Shown piece after piece: positions 27,246-37,755 of a DNA stretch of 64,000 nucleotides. This DNA comes from CALOBA01 sp942491465. GTDB taxonomy: Bacteria; Pseudomonadota; Gammaproteobacteria; Chromatiales; Chromatiaceae. The notes under the pieces are model-generated. The model made no database searches. It had not been told where the DNA came from and saw only the letters and a list, made by a program, of their open reading frames with translations. A program made the translations under genes and the position numbers. The DNA is taken from positions 1-64,000 of the forward strand of contig CALOBA010000084.1 of assembly GCA_942491465.1 (NCBI GenBank), in the 5' to 3' direction. Within the stretch, counting starts at the first letter, position 1, and each line of letters begins with the position of its first letter.

Positions 27246-27833
27246 ATGGTGGAGCGCTTCTATCGCAAAGGCGCCGGCGAGGGGCCGAACCCGTTCCGCT
27301 GTGAGGGCTTCGTGCGCGACGGCAAGGTCGCCTGCCATGGCGCCGAGCCGATCCCGATCGAGGTGTTGCCCCCGTTCCTGCGCGCGCTGCTGGTGAGCGA
27401 CGGCACCGTGACCAAGATGCTGGAGGCCTATTTCTGGGAGCCCGTGGTCGTCGACACCCTGCGCCAGGAGCTGATCGAGGCCGCGGCGGAGATCCCGTGG
27501 ATTCGTGTGGGTGCCGGCGATCCGGTGCTGATGCGGCAAGTGAGGCTGTGCGGCAGCGACAGCGGCAGCCAATACGCGGACGCCTTCTCGGTGATCCGCA
27601 CCGAGCTGATCCCGGACGCCTTTCGCCAGCGCCTGATCGACCGCGAGATCGGCATCGGCGCGCTGATCCGCGACAGCGGACTGGAGAGCTATCGCGAGGT
27701 GGTGGAGATCGGCGTCGAGCCCGATCCCGACAAGACCGGTCGCGACGGGCTGTTCCGCACCTATCGGATCATCATCCAGCGTGAGCCGGTGATCCTGATC
27801 ACCGAGACCTTTCCGCTGGCGCTCTACCGATGA
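27246..27833 (+). CDS. Chorismate lyase-like (UbiC/DUF98-type) protein
   Basis: A 195-residue protein with the fold pattern of chorismate pyruvate-lyases: PPFLRALLVSDGTVTKMLEAYFWEPVVVDTLRQE, then RQVRLCGSDSGSQYADAFSVIRTELIPDAFRQRLIDREIGIGALIRDSGLESYREVVEIG, then FRTYRIIIQREPVILITETFPLALY. The Arg in RQVRL and the Glu in the C-terminal ITETFPL correspond to the pocket residues of the family. It may feed 4-hydroxybenzoate to ubiquinone synthesis, but ubiA is not adjacent. The ATG at 27246 is the first; codons upstream (IYYEGPL) stay open and might belong to the protein. Confidence 0.75.
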   Translation: MVERFYRKGAGEGPNPFRCEGFVRDGKVACHGAEPIPIEVLPPFLRALLVSDGTVTKMLEAYFWEPVVVDTLRQELIEAAAEIPWIRVGAGDPVLMRQVRLCGSDSGSQYADAFSVIRTELIPDAFRQRLIDREIGIGALIRDSGLESYREVVEIGVEPDPDKTGRDGLFRTYRIIIQREPVILITETFPLALYR

Positions 27834-27844
27834 ACTGCGACACC

Positions 27845-27878
27845 TGCGCGACCGCCGGTGGCAGCGGTCGCGCCTGAC
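27845..27878. other. Strong GC hairpin after the chorismate lyase-like gene
   Basis: GCGCGACCGC and GCGGTCGCGC form a 10-bp stem around an 8-base loop, without a T tract. It could stabilise or end the upstream message. Confidence 0.4.
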
Positions 27879-27973
27879 AACATCTCGAGAAGATTCCGAT
27901 ACCCCGACGGTTGCAAGGTGGGGATGCCTCCCTTAGTCTGACGCGCCCATTCAACAGCTCAAGGAGGGCCCCC

Positions 27974-29266
27974 ATGGGCTCATCAAACCCCTATCAGTCT
28001 CCGCAGACCGACGTCACCGCCCCCCCCGTGGACGGGGTGGATCAGACCGGCCCCTTTGATGCCAAGGGCCGCTTCGGGCGGCTCAGCTATATCGCCTGGT
28101 ACCTGACAGTCACCCTGGGCCTCTATGCGGTGTTCATTGTCTTCGCGCTCATCTTCGGCATCGGTATCGGTGTCATGGGCTCGGAGTCGTCGACGGCGGG
28201 CGGCATCGCCGGCGGCCTGTTCGGCATCCTCTACGTTGCCGTGGTCATCGCGATGCTCGTCGTCGCCATCATCTTCTTGATCCGCCGGCTGCACGACATC
28301 GACCTCAGCGGCTGGTGGGCGCTGTTGATGCTGGTGCCGATCGTCAACGCCGTCTTCGGTATCTTTGCCATGGTCAAGGCCGGCACGCCGGGGGCCAACC
28401 GCTTTGGTCCGCCGCGCGAGACCCGCGGCTGGGAGCGGGTGGTGGGCATCATCGGCATCGTCCTGTTCGTACTGTCGCTGGTGGTCGCCATTGCCGGCGG
28501 TCGTGGTCATCGCCATGAACCCCGAGCTGAGCCAACAGTGGTCGCAAATGCCCTGAACGGGCCCGGTCCCGGCAGGGACGCCGACGCCGAGCCCATCGAT
28601 ACCCTGCGCGTGTTCGAAACCCCCGAGGGTGTCGATCTCAGCCTGCGTCTGGCAGGTCCGGTGCCGCGGGGCGCGGCGCTGGCCATCGACCTCCTGATCC
28701 GCTACGCCATGTACTTGGTGCTGCTGCCGCTGGCGGCCCTGGCCGGCGTCGGTACGGGGTTGATGCTGATCGGGTTTTTCTTGTTGGAATGGTTCTATCC
28801 GGTGTTCTTTGAGCTGCGCAGCGGCGCCACGCCGGGCAAGAAGGCCATGGGCCTGGTGGTGGTGCACCACGACGGCACGCCGGTGGGCCCGTCCGCGTCG
28901 ATGATCCGCAACCTATTGCGGGTGGTCGACTTCCTGCCGGTGCTGTACGCCACCGGCATCGTCAGCATGTTGATCGATCGCGACTTCCGCCGGTTGGGCG
29001 ATCTTGCCGCCGGCACCCTGGTGGTCTACGCCGAGGGACCGCGCGGCGAGCGGCCGATCCCCGAGCAGACGCCGCGAGCGCCGACCCGCCCCCTGTCCAT
29101 CGAGACCCAGCAGGCACTGCTGGACTTTGCCGAGCGCAGCCCACGGCTGTCGGTGGCCCGCCGCGCCGAGCTGGCCGAGCTGGCGCCCACCGCCGACGGC
29201 GCCCGCGGCCAGGCCGCGCTGGACAATCTGCTGGGCGTCGCCAACTGGATCGCGCGGGGCCGATGA
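27974..29266 (+). CDS. DUF805/RDD membrane protein (apparent fusion)
   Basis: A 430-residue membrane protein in two parts. Residues 1-180 are DUF805-like (DAKGRFGRLSYIAWYLTVTLG, RRLHDIDLSGWWALLMLVPIVN, GTPGANRFG). Residues from about 205 are an RDD domain (IDTLRVFETPEGVDLSLRLAGPVPRGAALAIDLLIRY, PGKKAMGLVVVHHDGTPVGPSASMIRNLLRVVDFLP, DRDFRRLGDLAAGTLVVY). Around 28500 another frame continues the DUF805 part as VVVIAMNPELSQQWSQMP with a stop at 28556. The two domains were therefore probably separate genes joined by a one-base shift or error; GTG near 28538 could start the RDD gene. A good AAGGAGGG site precedes ATG 27974. First of six linked genes. Confidence 0.8.
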   Translation: MGSSNPYQSPQTDVTAPPVDGVDQTGPFDAKGRFGRLSYIAWYLTVTLGLYAVFIVFALIFGIGIGVMGSESSTAGGIAGGLFGILYVAVVIAMLVVAIIFLIRRLHDIDLSGWWALLMLVPIVNAVFGIFAMVKAGTPGANRFGPPRETRGWERVVGIIGIVLFVLSLVVAIAGGRGHRHEPRAEPTVVANALNGPGPGRDADAEPIDTLRVFETPEGVDLSLRLAGPVPRGAALAIDLLIRYAMYLVLLPLAALAGVGTGLMLIGFFLLEWFYPVFFELRSGATPGKKAMGLVVVHHDGTPVGPSASMIRNLLRVVDFLPVLYATGIVSMLIDRDFRRLGDLAAGTLVVYAEGPRGERPIPEQTPRAPTRPLSIETQQALLDFAERSPRLSVARRAELAELAPTADGARGQAALDNLLGVANWIARGR

Positions 29267-30273
29267 GGCAGCAGCAGTTCGAGCAGGCGCAGGCCGAGAC
29301 CTGGACCCGCTATCGCGAGCTGCTGGGCCAGCTGGAGTCCGGCAAGCCGCTGCCGCCGACGGCGCAGGTGCAGGGCTTTCCCCGGCTGCTGCGCACCATC
29401 AGCGGCCATTACGCCCTGGCGCGCTCGCGGGGCTACAGCCCCGGGCTCGCCGACGAGTTGCACCAGCTGGTGCGCCGCGGCTACCGCCAGCTCTACCGGG
29501 TCCGCCCGCTTTGGCCGCGGCAGGTGTTGCACTTCGCCCTCGCGGGCTTTCCGCTGGCCCTGCGCCGCCATGCCGGCCTGTTCTGGCTGGCGTTCGCGCT
29601 GTTCTTCGGGCCGATGCTGGCCATGGGGCTGGCCTGTTATCACGACGGCACGCTGGTCCACAGCCTGCTCGACGGCTCCGGGGTTTCGGACCTGGAGTCC
29701 ATGTACGACCCGACCAGCGACCGCCTCGGCGAGGGCGCGATCCGCGAGGCCGATACCGATGTGGCCATGTTCGGCTACTACATCATGAACAACGTCGGCA
29801 TCGCCTTTCGGACCTTTGCCTCCGGGCTGGTCTTCGGCATCGGCAGCCTGTTCCTGCTCGCCTTCAACGGCCTGTATATCGGCGCCGCCGCCGGGCACCT
29901 GACCCAGCTCGGCCACGGCCAGCCGTTCTGGTCGTTCGTCAGCGGCCATGGTCCCTATGAGCTGACCGCGATCGTCATCTCCGGGGCGGCCGGGCTGCTG
30001 CTCGCCAAGGCCCTGCTGGCGCCCGGCCGATTGACCCGGGCGGCGGCGCTGCGGGCCAATGCCGCCGAGGCCGTGATCCTGGTCACCGGCGCCATGCTGA
30101 TGCTGTTGCTGGCCGCTGCGGTGGAGGCATTCTGGTCGTCGAGCACCCTGATCGCGCCACCCATCAAGTACGGCGTCGGCGCCCTGGGCTGGGTGCTTGT
30201 CATCGCCTACCTGGGCCTGGCCGGTCGCGGCGAGGCGGCGGCCAGCGATGGCGAGGGCGCCGATGGAGCTTGA
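29263..30273 (+). CDS. SpoIIM-like (stage II sporulation M family) membrane protein
   Basis: A 336-residue membrane protein of the SpoIIM/DUF95 family, which is widespread in bacteria that do not sporulate. An N-terminal helical segment (FEQAQAETWTRYRELLGQLESGKPL) precedes a conserved core (YYIMNNVGIAFRTFASGLVFGIGSLFLLAFNGLYIGAAAGHLTQLGHGQPFWSFVSGHGPYELTAIVISGAAGLLLAKALLAPG) with five to six membrane helices. It overlaps the preceding gene by 4 bases and the following gene by 11, so it is co-translated with them. Confidence 0.88.
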   Translation: MRQQQFEQAQAETWTRYRELLGQLESGKPLPPTAQVQGFPRLLRTISGHYALARSRGYSPGLADELHQLVRRGYRQLYRVRPLWPRQVLHFALAGFPLALRRHAGLFWLAFALFFGPMLAMGLACYHDGTLVHSLLDGSGVSDLESMYDPTSDRLGEGAIREADTDVAMFGYYIMNNVGIAFRTFASGLVFGIGSLFLLAFNGLYIGAAAGHLTQLGHGQPFWSFVSGHGPYELTAIVISGAAGLLLAKALLAPGRLTRAAALRANAAEAVILVTGAMLMLLLAAAVEAFWSSSTLIAPPIKYGVGALGWVLVIAYLGLAGRGEAAASDGEGADGA

Positions 30274-31762
30274 GCGGCTCAGCGCCCGCATCCGCCCGCG
30301 CCGGACCTGGGAGGCCATCGACCTGGGCTTTGCGCTGGCGCGCCAATGGTTTTTGCCGCTGTGGCTGCTGTGGTGGATGACCGCGGCGCCGGTGGCGCTG
30401 CTCAGCCTGCCCTGGCTGTATCGGCACCCGGACTTGTGGATCCTGCTGCTGTGGTGGTTGAAGCCGTTGTATGAGGCCCTGCTGTTGTTCTGGCTCAGCC
30501 GCGCCCTGTTCGGTGATCGGCCGCCGCTGGCCGGGGCCTGGCGCGGCCTGCGCCAGGCCTTCCCGCCGCGGCTCTGGCCGCAGCTGCTCTGGCGCCGGCT
30601 CAGTCCCGTGCGCTCGGTGAACATGCCGGTGACGCTGCTCGAGGGGCTGCGCGGGCGCCGGCGCCGACAGCGCCTGCGCGTGCTGGCGGCCCCGGGCGGG
30701 ACCGGCAGCTGGCTGACGTTGATCTGCGTCCACATGGAGGCGATCCTGTACATTTCGGCGATCCTCGTGCTGCTGGTGATGATCCCCGAGCAGCTGCCGA
30801 GCCTGGATCTGATGGAGGTCTTCTTCGACCAGGATTCGGCGCTGTACTGGATCGTCGCCGTCTCCACCGCCTTGGCCATGTCGGTGATCGCGCCGTTCTA
30901 TGTCGCCGCCGGCTTCGCCGTCTATCTGGGCCGGCGCACCGAGCTGGAGGCCTGGGACCTGGAGCTGTTGTTCCGGCGCCAGGCCGGCCGCCGACGCGGG
31001 CGCCGATCCGCCGGGCCGGCGGCGATGCTGCTGGTCGGTCTGGTGGCGCTGGGCCTGCCGCCGGCACCGGCAACGGCGGCGCAGACGCCGAGCCGCGAGG
31101 AGGCGAGGGCGCTCATCGAGGAGATCCTGGCCGACGGAGACTTCGGGCGCAGCGAGGAGGTCGAGTCCTGGGAGTACATCGGCGAGATCCCGGAGACGGA
31201 CGCGACCGACGCCGATTCCGACACCGCCGGCACGGGCGCCCTCGCCCGCGCCCTCGCCGAGGTCATCCCGTTGCTGGCGACCCTGGTCAAGTGGACGGTG
31301 TTGCTGATCGCCGCGGTCGCCCTGGTCCTGTTGGCCCAACGCCTGTTCCTGGAGCTGCGCTTGGACACAGGGGCGGGTCGCGGTCGGCGCCGGCGCAAGG
31401 CCGCATCCGTGGCGCCAGCGGAACAGGAGGCGGAGCCCCTGGCCCTTGCCCTGCCCGAGGATGTGCCCGTCGCGGTGCGTGCGCTGTTGGCGAGGGGCGA
31501 GGCCCGGGCCGCCCTCGGGCTGCTGTATCGGGCCCAGCTTGCCCACTTGCGCACGGCCGGTCTGGACATCCCGGACAGCGCCACCGAGGCGGAATGCCTC
31601 CAGGTTGCCCGTCGCTACGGCGATCCCACCGAGCTGGATTGGCTCGGTCGGCTGACGCGGCTGTGGCAGCGGGCGGCCTATGCCCATCTGCCGGTGGCCG
31701 CCGACGAGGTGGAGACACTGCTGCTGTGCCGCCCCACCGCCGCATCGGCGAGCGCGGCCTGA
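30263..31762 (+). CDS. DUF4129-domain membrane protein
   Basis: A 499-residue membrane protein. The N-terminal half is rich in Trp and Leu helices (ALARQWFLPLWLLWWMTAAPVALLSLPWLYRHPDLWILLLWWLKPLYEALLLFWL). A soluble stretch with SREEARALIEEILADGDFGRSEEVESWEYIG is followed by a helix (LLATLVKWTVLLIAAVALVLLAQRLFL) and the C-terminal DUF4129 region (ALLARGEARAALGLLYRAQLAHLRTAGLDIPDSATEAECLQVA). The start at ATG 30263 is set by the short overlap with the SpoIIM-like gene. The function is unknown. Confidence 0.82.
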   Translation: MELERLSARIRPRRTWEAIDLGFALARQWFLPLWLLWWMTAAPVALLSLPWLYRHPDLWILLLWWLKPLYEALLLFWLSRALFGDRPPLAGAWRGLRQAFPPRLWPQLLWRRLSPVRSVNMPVTLLEGLRGRRRRQRLRVLAAPGGTGSWLTLICVHMEAILYISAILVLLVMIPEQLPSLDLMEVFFDQDSALYWIVAVSTALAMSVIAPFYVAAGFAVYLGRRTELEAWDLELLFRRQAGRRRGRRSAGPAAMLLVGLVALGLPPAPATAAQTPSREEARALIEEILADGDFGRSEEVESWEYIGEIPETDATDADSDTAGTGALARALAEVIPLLATLVKWTVLLIAAVALVLLAQRLFLELRLDTGAGRGRRRRKAASVAPAEQEAEPLALALPEDVPVAVRALLARGEARAALGLLYRAQLAHLRTAGLDIPDSATEAECLQVARRYGDPTELDWLGRLTRLWQRAAYAHLPVAADEVETLLLCRPTAASASAA

Positions 31763-31770
31763 TCTCCGCC

Positions 31771-32934
31771 ATGGCGCAGTCCGGACGCTCTCGGTTCTTT
31801 CTCCTGCTCTGGCTGCTGCTGGGCGCCCTGTTGCTGGCCCTGGCGGTGAAGGGCTGGCTCTGGTTCGGAGAGAACTTCGAGCGGCGCACCAAGACGGTGG
31901 AGACCGGCTATTCGGCGGCGGCGCGCCGCAACCCCTTCCTGGCCGCCGAGCGCTACCTGCGACGGCTCGGCGTGGCCGCGGAGAGTCGGCCCGGCCGCGG
32001 GCTGCTGCGCGCGCTGCCGAGCCCGGAGGATACCCTGATCGTCAACGGCCTGGGGCCGATGAGCAAGGTCCGCCGGGACGCGCTGCGGGCCTGGGTGGAG
32101 GCCGGCGGACGCCTGATCGTCGAGGCGATCGATTTTGTTGACGACGACGGCGCGCTGCCCCGCGACGACCTGCTGGCCGATCTGGGCGTGGCGCTGCTGG
32201 CGGCCGACGCTGCCGAGGGGCCGACCGAAGTGGTGGCCGACGCCTATTTCGAGGGCTTCCCGGACGCGGTGGAGATCGGCTTCCTTGCGGGCTACTACCT
32301 GGAGGACCGGGAAGAGCTGGCCAGCGGCAGCCTATTCGCCGATGGCCTGGCGCGGATGCTGCAGTACGAGCTCGGCCGCGGCACGGTGACGGTCACCAGC
32401 GACAACGTCTTCATGACCAACGAGGATATCGGCAACCACGACCATGCCTTGTTCCTGACCCTGTTGGCCGCGCCGACGGGCACCGGCAAGGTCTGGCTGC
32501 TCTACGACAGCGACGTACCCGGATTGACGACGCTGATCTGGCGCTCGGCGCCGTTCGCCGTCATCAGCGCCGCGCTGCTGGTGCTGGTGGCGGTCTGGCA
32601 CATCGGCAGCCGGCTCGGGCCGCTGATCGGCGCGCCGGGGCGCCTACGTCGGGATCTGCTCACCCACCTGCAGGCCGGCGCCGATTTCCTTTGGCGGCAC
32701 GGTCGCGGCGGGCGGCAGCTGCGGGCGACGCAGCAGCGCATCGAGCAGGCCTGGACACGGCGGCACCCGCTGCTGCGCCATCTCCCGCAGGACGAGCGCG
32801 CGCACTGGATCAGCACCCAGGCCGGGCTGCCGCCGGCGGAGGTGGAGGCGGCGCTGTACGGACGCGTGGATGACCCGGAGGCGGATTTCATCCGCGTCAG
32901 CCGCACGCTGCAACAGCTCTGGGTGGCCCTGTAG
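31771..32934 (+). CDS. DUF4350-domain membrane protein
   Basis: A 387-residue protein with an N-terminal helix (RFFLLLWLLLGALLLALAVKGWLWF) and a DUF4350 domain (NPFLAAERYLRRLGVAAESRPGRGLLRALPSPEDTLIVNGLGPMSKVRRDALRAWVEAGGRLIVEA), with a second helix near residue 265 (FAVISAALLVLVAVWHIG). The domain resembles a receptor-like Rossmann fold facing the outside. It starts 8 bases after the DUF4129 gene. Confidence 0.82.
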   Translation: MAQSGRSRFFLLLWLLLGALLLALAVKGWLWFGENFERRTKTVETGYSAAARRNPFLAAERYLRRLGVAAESRPGRGLLRALPSPEDTLIVNGLGPMSKVRRDALRAWVEAGGRLIVEAIDFVDDDGALPRDDLLADLGVALLAADAAEGPTEVVADAYFEGFPDAVEIGFLAGYYLEDREELASGSLFADGLARMLQYELGRGTVTVTSDNVFMTNEDIGNHDHALFLTLLAAPTGTGKVWLLYDSDVPGLTTLIWRSAPFAVISAALLVLVAVWHIGSRLGPLIGAPGRLRRDLLTHLQAGADFLWRHGRGGRQLRATQQRIEQAWTRRHPLLRHLPQDERAHWISTQAGLPPAEVEAALYGRVDDPEADFIRVSRTLQQLWVAL

Positions 32935-32990
32935 ACCCGCGCGAGGCGGCACGAACCAATGATTGACATCGGCAGACGACGGAACCATCC

Positions 32991-33973
<983 letters not shown>

Positions 33974-33977
<4 letters not shown>

Positions 33978-35281
33978 GGCCCCGGCGCCCGCTGCTCTAT
34001 CCGCTGGCGCTGTGGACCGGCGTCGGCCTGGCCGCGGCCTGGTGGCCGGCAGCGGAGCCCCTCTGGAAAGGGCTCGGTCTGCTGATCGGCGGCGTCGCCC
34101 TGGCCGACCTGCTGCTGCTGCTCGGGACCCGTTCACCAAACGCCGAGCGCCGGCTCGGCCATATCCTGCCCCAGGGGGCCTGGACGCGGGTCGAACTGGA
34201 CCTCTACAACCTGCACCGCCGACCCCTGGCCTTGGCCTGCCACGACCGCCACCCGCCGGGATTCGAGGTGCAGGACCTGCCGCGCGCCTTGACCATCGCC
34301 CCGCGCAACCGTGCGCGGCTGCGCTATCGGGTGCGCCCGCCGCGCCGTGGCCAGTTCCGCTTCGACGGCTGCGATGTGCGGCTTTTCTCGCCGCTGGGCC
34401 TGTGGGGTCGACGCCGCCGGCTGGCGTTGGAGCAGCGCGTCCGCGTCTATCCCAACTTCGCCGAGATCAGCCGCTACACCCTGCTGGCCGCCAACGACCA
34501 GCTTGCCCAGCTCGGCGTGCGCCGCCTGCAGCGGCGCGGCGGCGGGGCGGAGTTTCATCAGCTGCGCGAATATCGGCGCGGCGACAGCCTGCGCCAGATC
34601 GATTGGAAGGCCACCTCGCGCATGCGCAAGCTCATTGCCCGCGAATACCAGGACGAGCAGGACCAGCGGCTGTTGTTTCTGCTCGACTGCGGCCGGCGCA
34701 TGCGCCACCAGGCGCAGACCGGTCCCGGTCACCTCGACGAGGCCCTGAACGCCCTGCTGCTGCTGGCCTATGTGGCGATTCACCAGGGCGACGCGGTGGG
34801 CCTGATGACCTACGGCGGCCCCCAGCGCTGGCTCGCGCCGCGCAAGGAGGCCGATACCGTCAACCGCATGCTCGATGCCGTCTACGACCTGGAGGCAAGC
34901 ATGGAGGCGGCCGACCCGCTGGGCGCCGCCCGCGAGCTGATGCAGGCGCAGCCGCGCCGGGCCATGGTGGTCTGCATCACCAACAGCCGCGATGAGGATC
35001 ACCCGGAGCTGATCGGCGCCGTGCGCCTGCTGCGCCGGCGTCATCTGGTGGTGCTGGCGGATCTGCGCGAATCCTCCCTCGACCAAGCCCTGACCACGCC
35101 CATCACCGACCGTCCGGCGGCGCTGCGCTTCCACGGCGTGCAGTCCTACCTGGAGGACCGCCGCCGCCACCACGAACGGCTGCACCACCTGGGTGCCCTG
35201 GTCCTGGACCTGCTGCCGAGCCAGCTGCCGGTGGCGTTGATCAATCAGTACTTCGCGATCAAGCGGGCCGGGGAGCTTTGA
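33974..35281 (+). CDS. DUF58-domain protein (MoxR partner)
   Basis: A 435-residue protein with two N-terminal membrane helices (LYPLALWTGVGLAAAWW and GLGLLIGGVALADLLLLL), a beta-rich segment and the DUF58 signature EFHQLREYRRGDSLRQIDWKATSRMRKLIAREYQDEQDQRLLFLLDCGRRM, followed by a vWA-like fold (MVVCITNSRDEDHPELIGAVRLLRRRHLVVLADLRE). The ATG 33974 overlaps the moxR stop. Last gene of the cluster. Confidence 0.92.
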
Positions 35282-35287
35282 GCCTCA

Positions 35288-35440
35288 TCAACCCCCGAAA
35301 CGATAGCGCAGCAGATACCAGAGGGCCTTCAGGCCGTCGCGCCAGTTGATCTTCTTGCCCTGGTTTTGCTCGTGCAGGATCAGCGTGATGCTCAGCCCAG
35401 CCTGCTCTGCAGGCGCAATCACCAGCTCACCGGCCGCGTC
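35288..35440 (-). pseudogene. Remnant of a family 2 glycosyltransferase C-terminus
   Basis: The 80-codon open frame 35288-35530 ends in LSITLILHEQNQGKKINWRDGLKALWYLLRYRFGG. This resembles the C-terminal end of dolichyl-phosphate-mannose-synthase-like glycosyltransferases (VTLHER...GKSKINWRDGLKALWYLLRYR). No catalytic part is found upstream, so this is probably a leftover of a deleted gene. The identification rests on that one motif. Confidence 0.4.
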
Positions 35441-35750
35441 CAGGCTCAGCTCCCCCACCGCGTTCGTCCACGCGCTGGGGATCGCCGACGCGAGCGTCAT
35501 CCTGTTGGTCGGGCGGATGGTCCGCCGCAAGGGGTCTCATTCCTGACGGGGGCGTGGCCAGCGATCCACGGCCGGACCGAGAACGCATAGCTGCTCGTTG
35601 TCGGTGACACCCCGAACGATGCGGTGATGCGCGACCGCAAGGGCGGCGCGGGGCCGTGGCCGGTTGTCCCGCGGGCTCGGTCCAAATCGTCGGCGACGTG
35701 GCCGATGTCGTTGCCGACGGCACGCGCGGCCCCCTGGTGCCCGCACGGTC
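35441..35750. other. About 310 bases with no recognisable gene
   Basis: Several short frames exist on both strands but none shows family motifs; the region lies between the glycosyltransferase remnant and the 3' end of the GST gene and looks like decayed sequence. Confidence 0.4.
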
Positions 35751-36521
35751 TCAAACGCTCGGCGGGTGCCGCCGCTCGGCGAACATCCGCAGCAGGTACT
35801 GCCCTGCCGGGCGCTCGCGGAATGCCTCCACCGCGGAGCACAGCGGCTCGGGCAGGGTTTGCAGGGCCGGCAGCGGGGCGCCGTATTCCGCCGGGATGAC
35901 GGTCAGGCCGGCGTTGGCGCAGACGACCACATCAAGCAGCGTGAAGCGCTCGCCGTGGAGGTAGGGGCGACCGTCTGCGAGCAGCGCATCGAGGGCGTCG
36001 TAGGCGGCCCGCAGCTTGTCGACGGCCGCCTCGGCGATGTCGTGGCCGGTGTGCAGGCCGCGCATCATGACGATGCGCACGTTGAAGTAGATGCCGTTGA
36101 CGAGCAGGCGCTCGTACCAGGGCACACCGAAGGCGAAGGTGGCGCTCGCCTGCTGCCGCTTCGCCAGCAGGTGGTAGAAGATCCATTTGGAGGGCTCTTC
36201 GTCGAACAGGGCCTGGTACTTGTCGATCTGCGCCTGCAGGGCCTCGGACTCGGCGGCATCGCCGGGCGTGAGCTGCTGCTCGGCTTCGGCGCGGGCCTCG
36301 AAGTGATTGAAGATCGCCTGCCAGCTGGCGAGGGTCAGGTCTCCGTGCCGGTAGAGCGGATACTGGTTCGAGCCCCCGGCCTTGCGTAGCGCGTTGAACA
36401 GGAAGAACGGGGTGTGGCGCGCTTCGTGGTAGGGCACATCGTAGTGATCCAGCAGCCAGCGTGCGGTCTCGCAGTCGGTGTGCGGGGGCATGGTGATCAG
36501 GCGGGCGGCGGCGTCGCTCAT
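35751..36521 (-). CDS. Glutathione S-transferase family protein
   Basis: A 256-residue protein with a thioredoxin-like N-terminal half (LITMPPHTDCETARWLLDHYDVPYHEARHTPFFLF) and a helical C-terminal half with the GST-C motif GRPYLHGERFTLLDVVVCANAG. Its middle is longer than usual (the stretch LTPGDAAESEALQAQIDKYQALFDEEPSKWIFYHLL). The substrate is unknown. The start touches the stop of the permease gene upstream (TGATG), so the two are co-transcribed. Confidence 0.82.
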   Translation of the reverse strand: MSDAAARLITMPPHTDCETARWLLDHYDVPYHEARHTPFFLFNALRKAGGSNQYPLYRHGDLTLASWQAIFNHFEARAEAEQQLTPGDAAESEALQAQIDKYQALFDEEPSKWIFYHLLAKRQQASATFAFGVPWYERLLVNGIYFNVRIVMMRGLHTGHDIAEAAVDKLRAAYDALDALLADGRPYLHGERFTLLDVVVCANAGLTVIPAEYGAPLPALQTLPEPLCSAVEAFRERPAGQYLLRMFAERRHPPSV

Positions 36522-37738
36522 CAGGAGTCGTCTCGCGGTGGGGGCTCGACCCGGGCCTCCGTCGGCATGGGCCGGGTGCGGTCGTTGAATGCGGTGTCCA
36601 TCACCCGGGTGTCGTCGTCGACGCCCTCGTCCCCGGTGGCCGGGTCGGCGGCGACATCATGGCCGCGCTGCGCCAGCACCTCTTCCACGTCCGGCAGGAC
36701 TGCTGCGAAGGCGACGCCGTACATCTCCCAGATGGTTTGGAACAGGGACGCGATCAGCGGACCGATGAAGATGCCGGAGATGCCGAACATGAAGATGCCG
36801 CCGAGGGTACCGAAGAAGATCAGCAACTCGTGCATCTTGGTGTCCTTACCCACCAGGATCGGCCGCAGGACGTTGTCGAGGCTGCCCACCACCAGGCCGC
36901 AGAACAGCCCGAGACCGATGCCGGCGCCGACGTGGCCCTGGGCAATGAGGACGATCACCGCCGGGATCCAGACCAGCGCCGAGCCGACGCTCGGGATGAT
37001 CGACAGCACGGCCATGACGGTGCCCCAGAACACTGCATTGGGGATGCCGACGACCCAGAACGCGAGCCCGGCCAGACCGCCCTGAAGGATGCCGATCAGC
37101 AGCGTGCCCTTCAGCGTCGCCCGGGTCACCGAGGTGAACTTCTCCAGCATCAGGTGCTCGTCGTTGCTCTTCAGCGGCAGGTAGTAGAGCATCCGCCGGA
37201 CCAGCTTGTCGCCGTCCATCTGGAAGAAGAACATGGTGTACAGCAGCACGAAGGTCAGGAACACGAAGTTGGCCGTGCCCAGCGTGACCGAGGTCATACC
37301 CTGGACCAGGAAGCTGCTGATGATGCTGACGATCTGGCCGGCCTTCTGCACCAGCACCTCGCGATGCGGGGCGATCTGGTCGTAGAACGGCAGCCCCGCC
37401 AGGAATTCGGAGACCGCATCCGGGCTGCTCAGGTACCCTTTGACGAACGGCGTGACGCGCTGGCTGACGTTCAGCGCCTGATCGACGACGATGCTGATCA
37501 GCGTGACCAGCGGCACCAGGAAGACGACGAACGCCAGCAGCAGTGTGACCACCGAGGCCAGGTGCCGGTGGCCGCCGAAAAGCCGTTCCAGACGGACGTA
37601 GACCGGGCGGGCCAGGGCGCTGAACAGCCCGGCCAGGAAGATGGTCATCAGAAACTGCTGGATCATGGACAGGAACAAGGCGCTGATGCCCAGCGTCATC
37701 AGCAGGATAACGGTGTGATTGACGCGCTCTTGATCCAT
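36521..37738 (-). CDS. AI-2E family transporter (PerM/YhhT-like permease)
   Basis: A 405-residue inner-membrane protein with about eight helices. Typical features are the paired N-terminal helices (LLMTLGISALFLSMIQQFLMTIFLAGLFSALARPVY, SVVTLLLAFVVFLVPLVTLIS) and the C-terminal core (GTVMAVLSIIPSVGSALVWIPAVIVLIAQG, GSLDNVLRPILVGKDTKMHELLIFFGTLGGIFMFGISGIFIGPLIASLF). Family members export AI-2 or act as Na+/H+ antiporters; which applies is unknown. A polar tail of about 50 residues follows the last helix. It lies 17 bases after hisG. Confidence 0.87.
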   Translation of the reverse strand: MDQERVNHTVILLMTLGISALFLSMIQQFLMTIFLAGLFSALARPVYVRLERLFGGHRHLASVVTLLLAFVVFLVPLVTLISIVVDQALNVSQRVTPFVKGYLSSPDAVSEFLAGLPFYDQIAPHREVLVQKAGQIVSIISSFLVQGMTSVTLGTANFVFLTFVLLYTMFFFQMDGDKLVRRMLYYLPLKSNDEHLMLEKFTSVTRATLKGTLLIGILQGGLAGLAFWVVGIPNAVFWGTVMAVLSIIPSVGSALVWIPAVIVLIAQGHVGAGIGLGLFCGLVVGSLDNVLRPILVGKDTKMHELLIFFGTLGGIFMFGISGIFIGPLIASLFQTIWEMYGVAFAAVLPDVEEVLAQRGHDVAADPATGDEGVDDDTRVMDTAFNDRTRPMPTEARVEPPPRDDS

Positions 37739-37755
37739 GGGGCCGAGCCTCCGGG

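Noticed and set aside
30200..31687. 495-codon minus-strand frame
   Set aside because: It is antisense to the DUF4129 gene, which is locked into its operon by overlaps.
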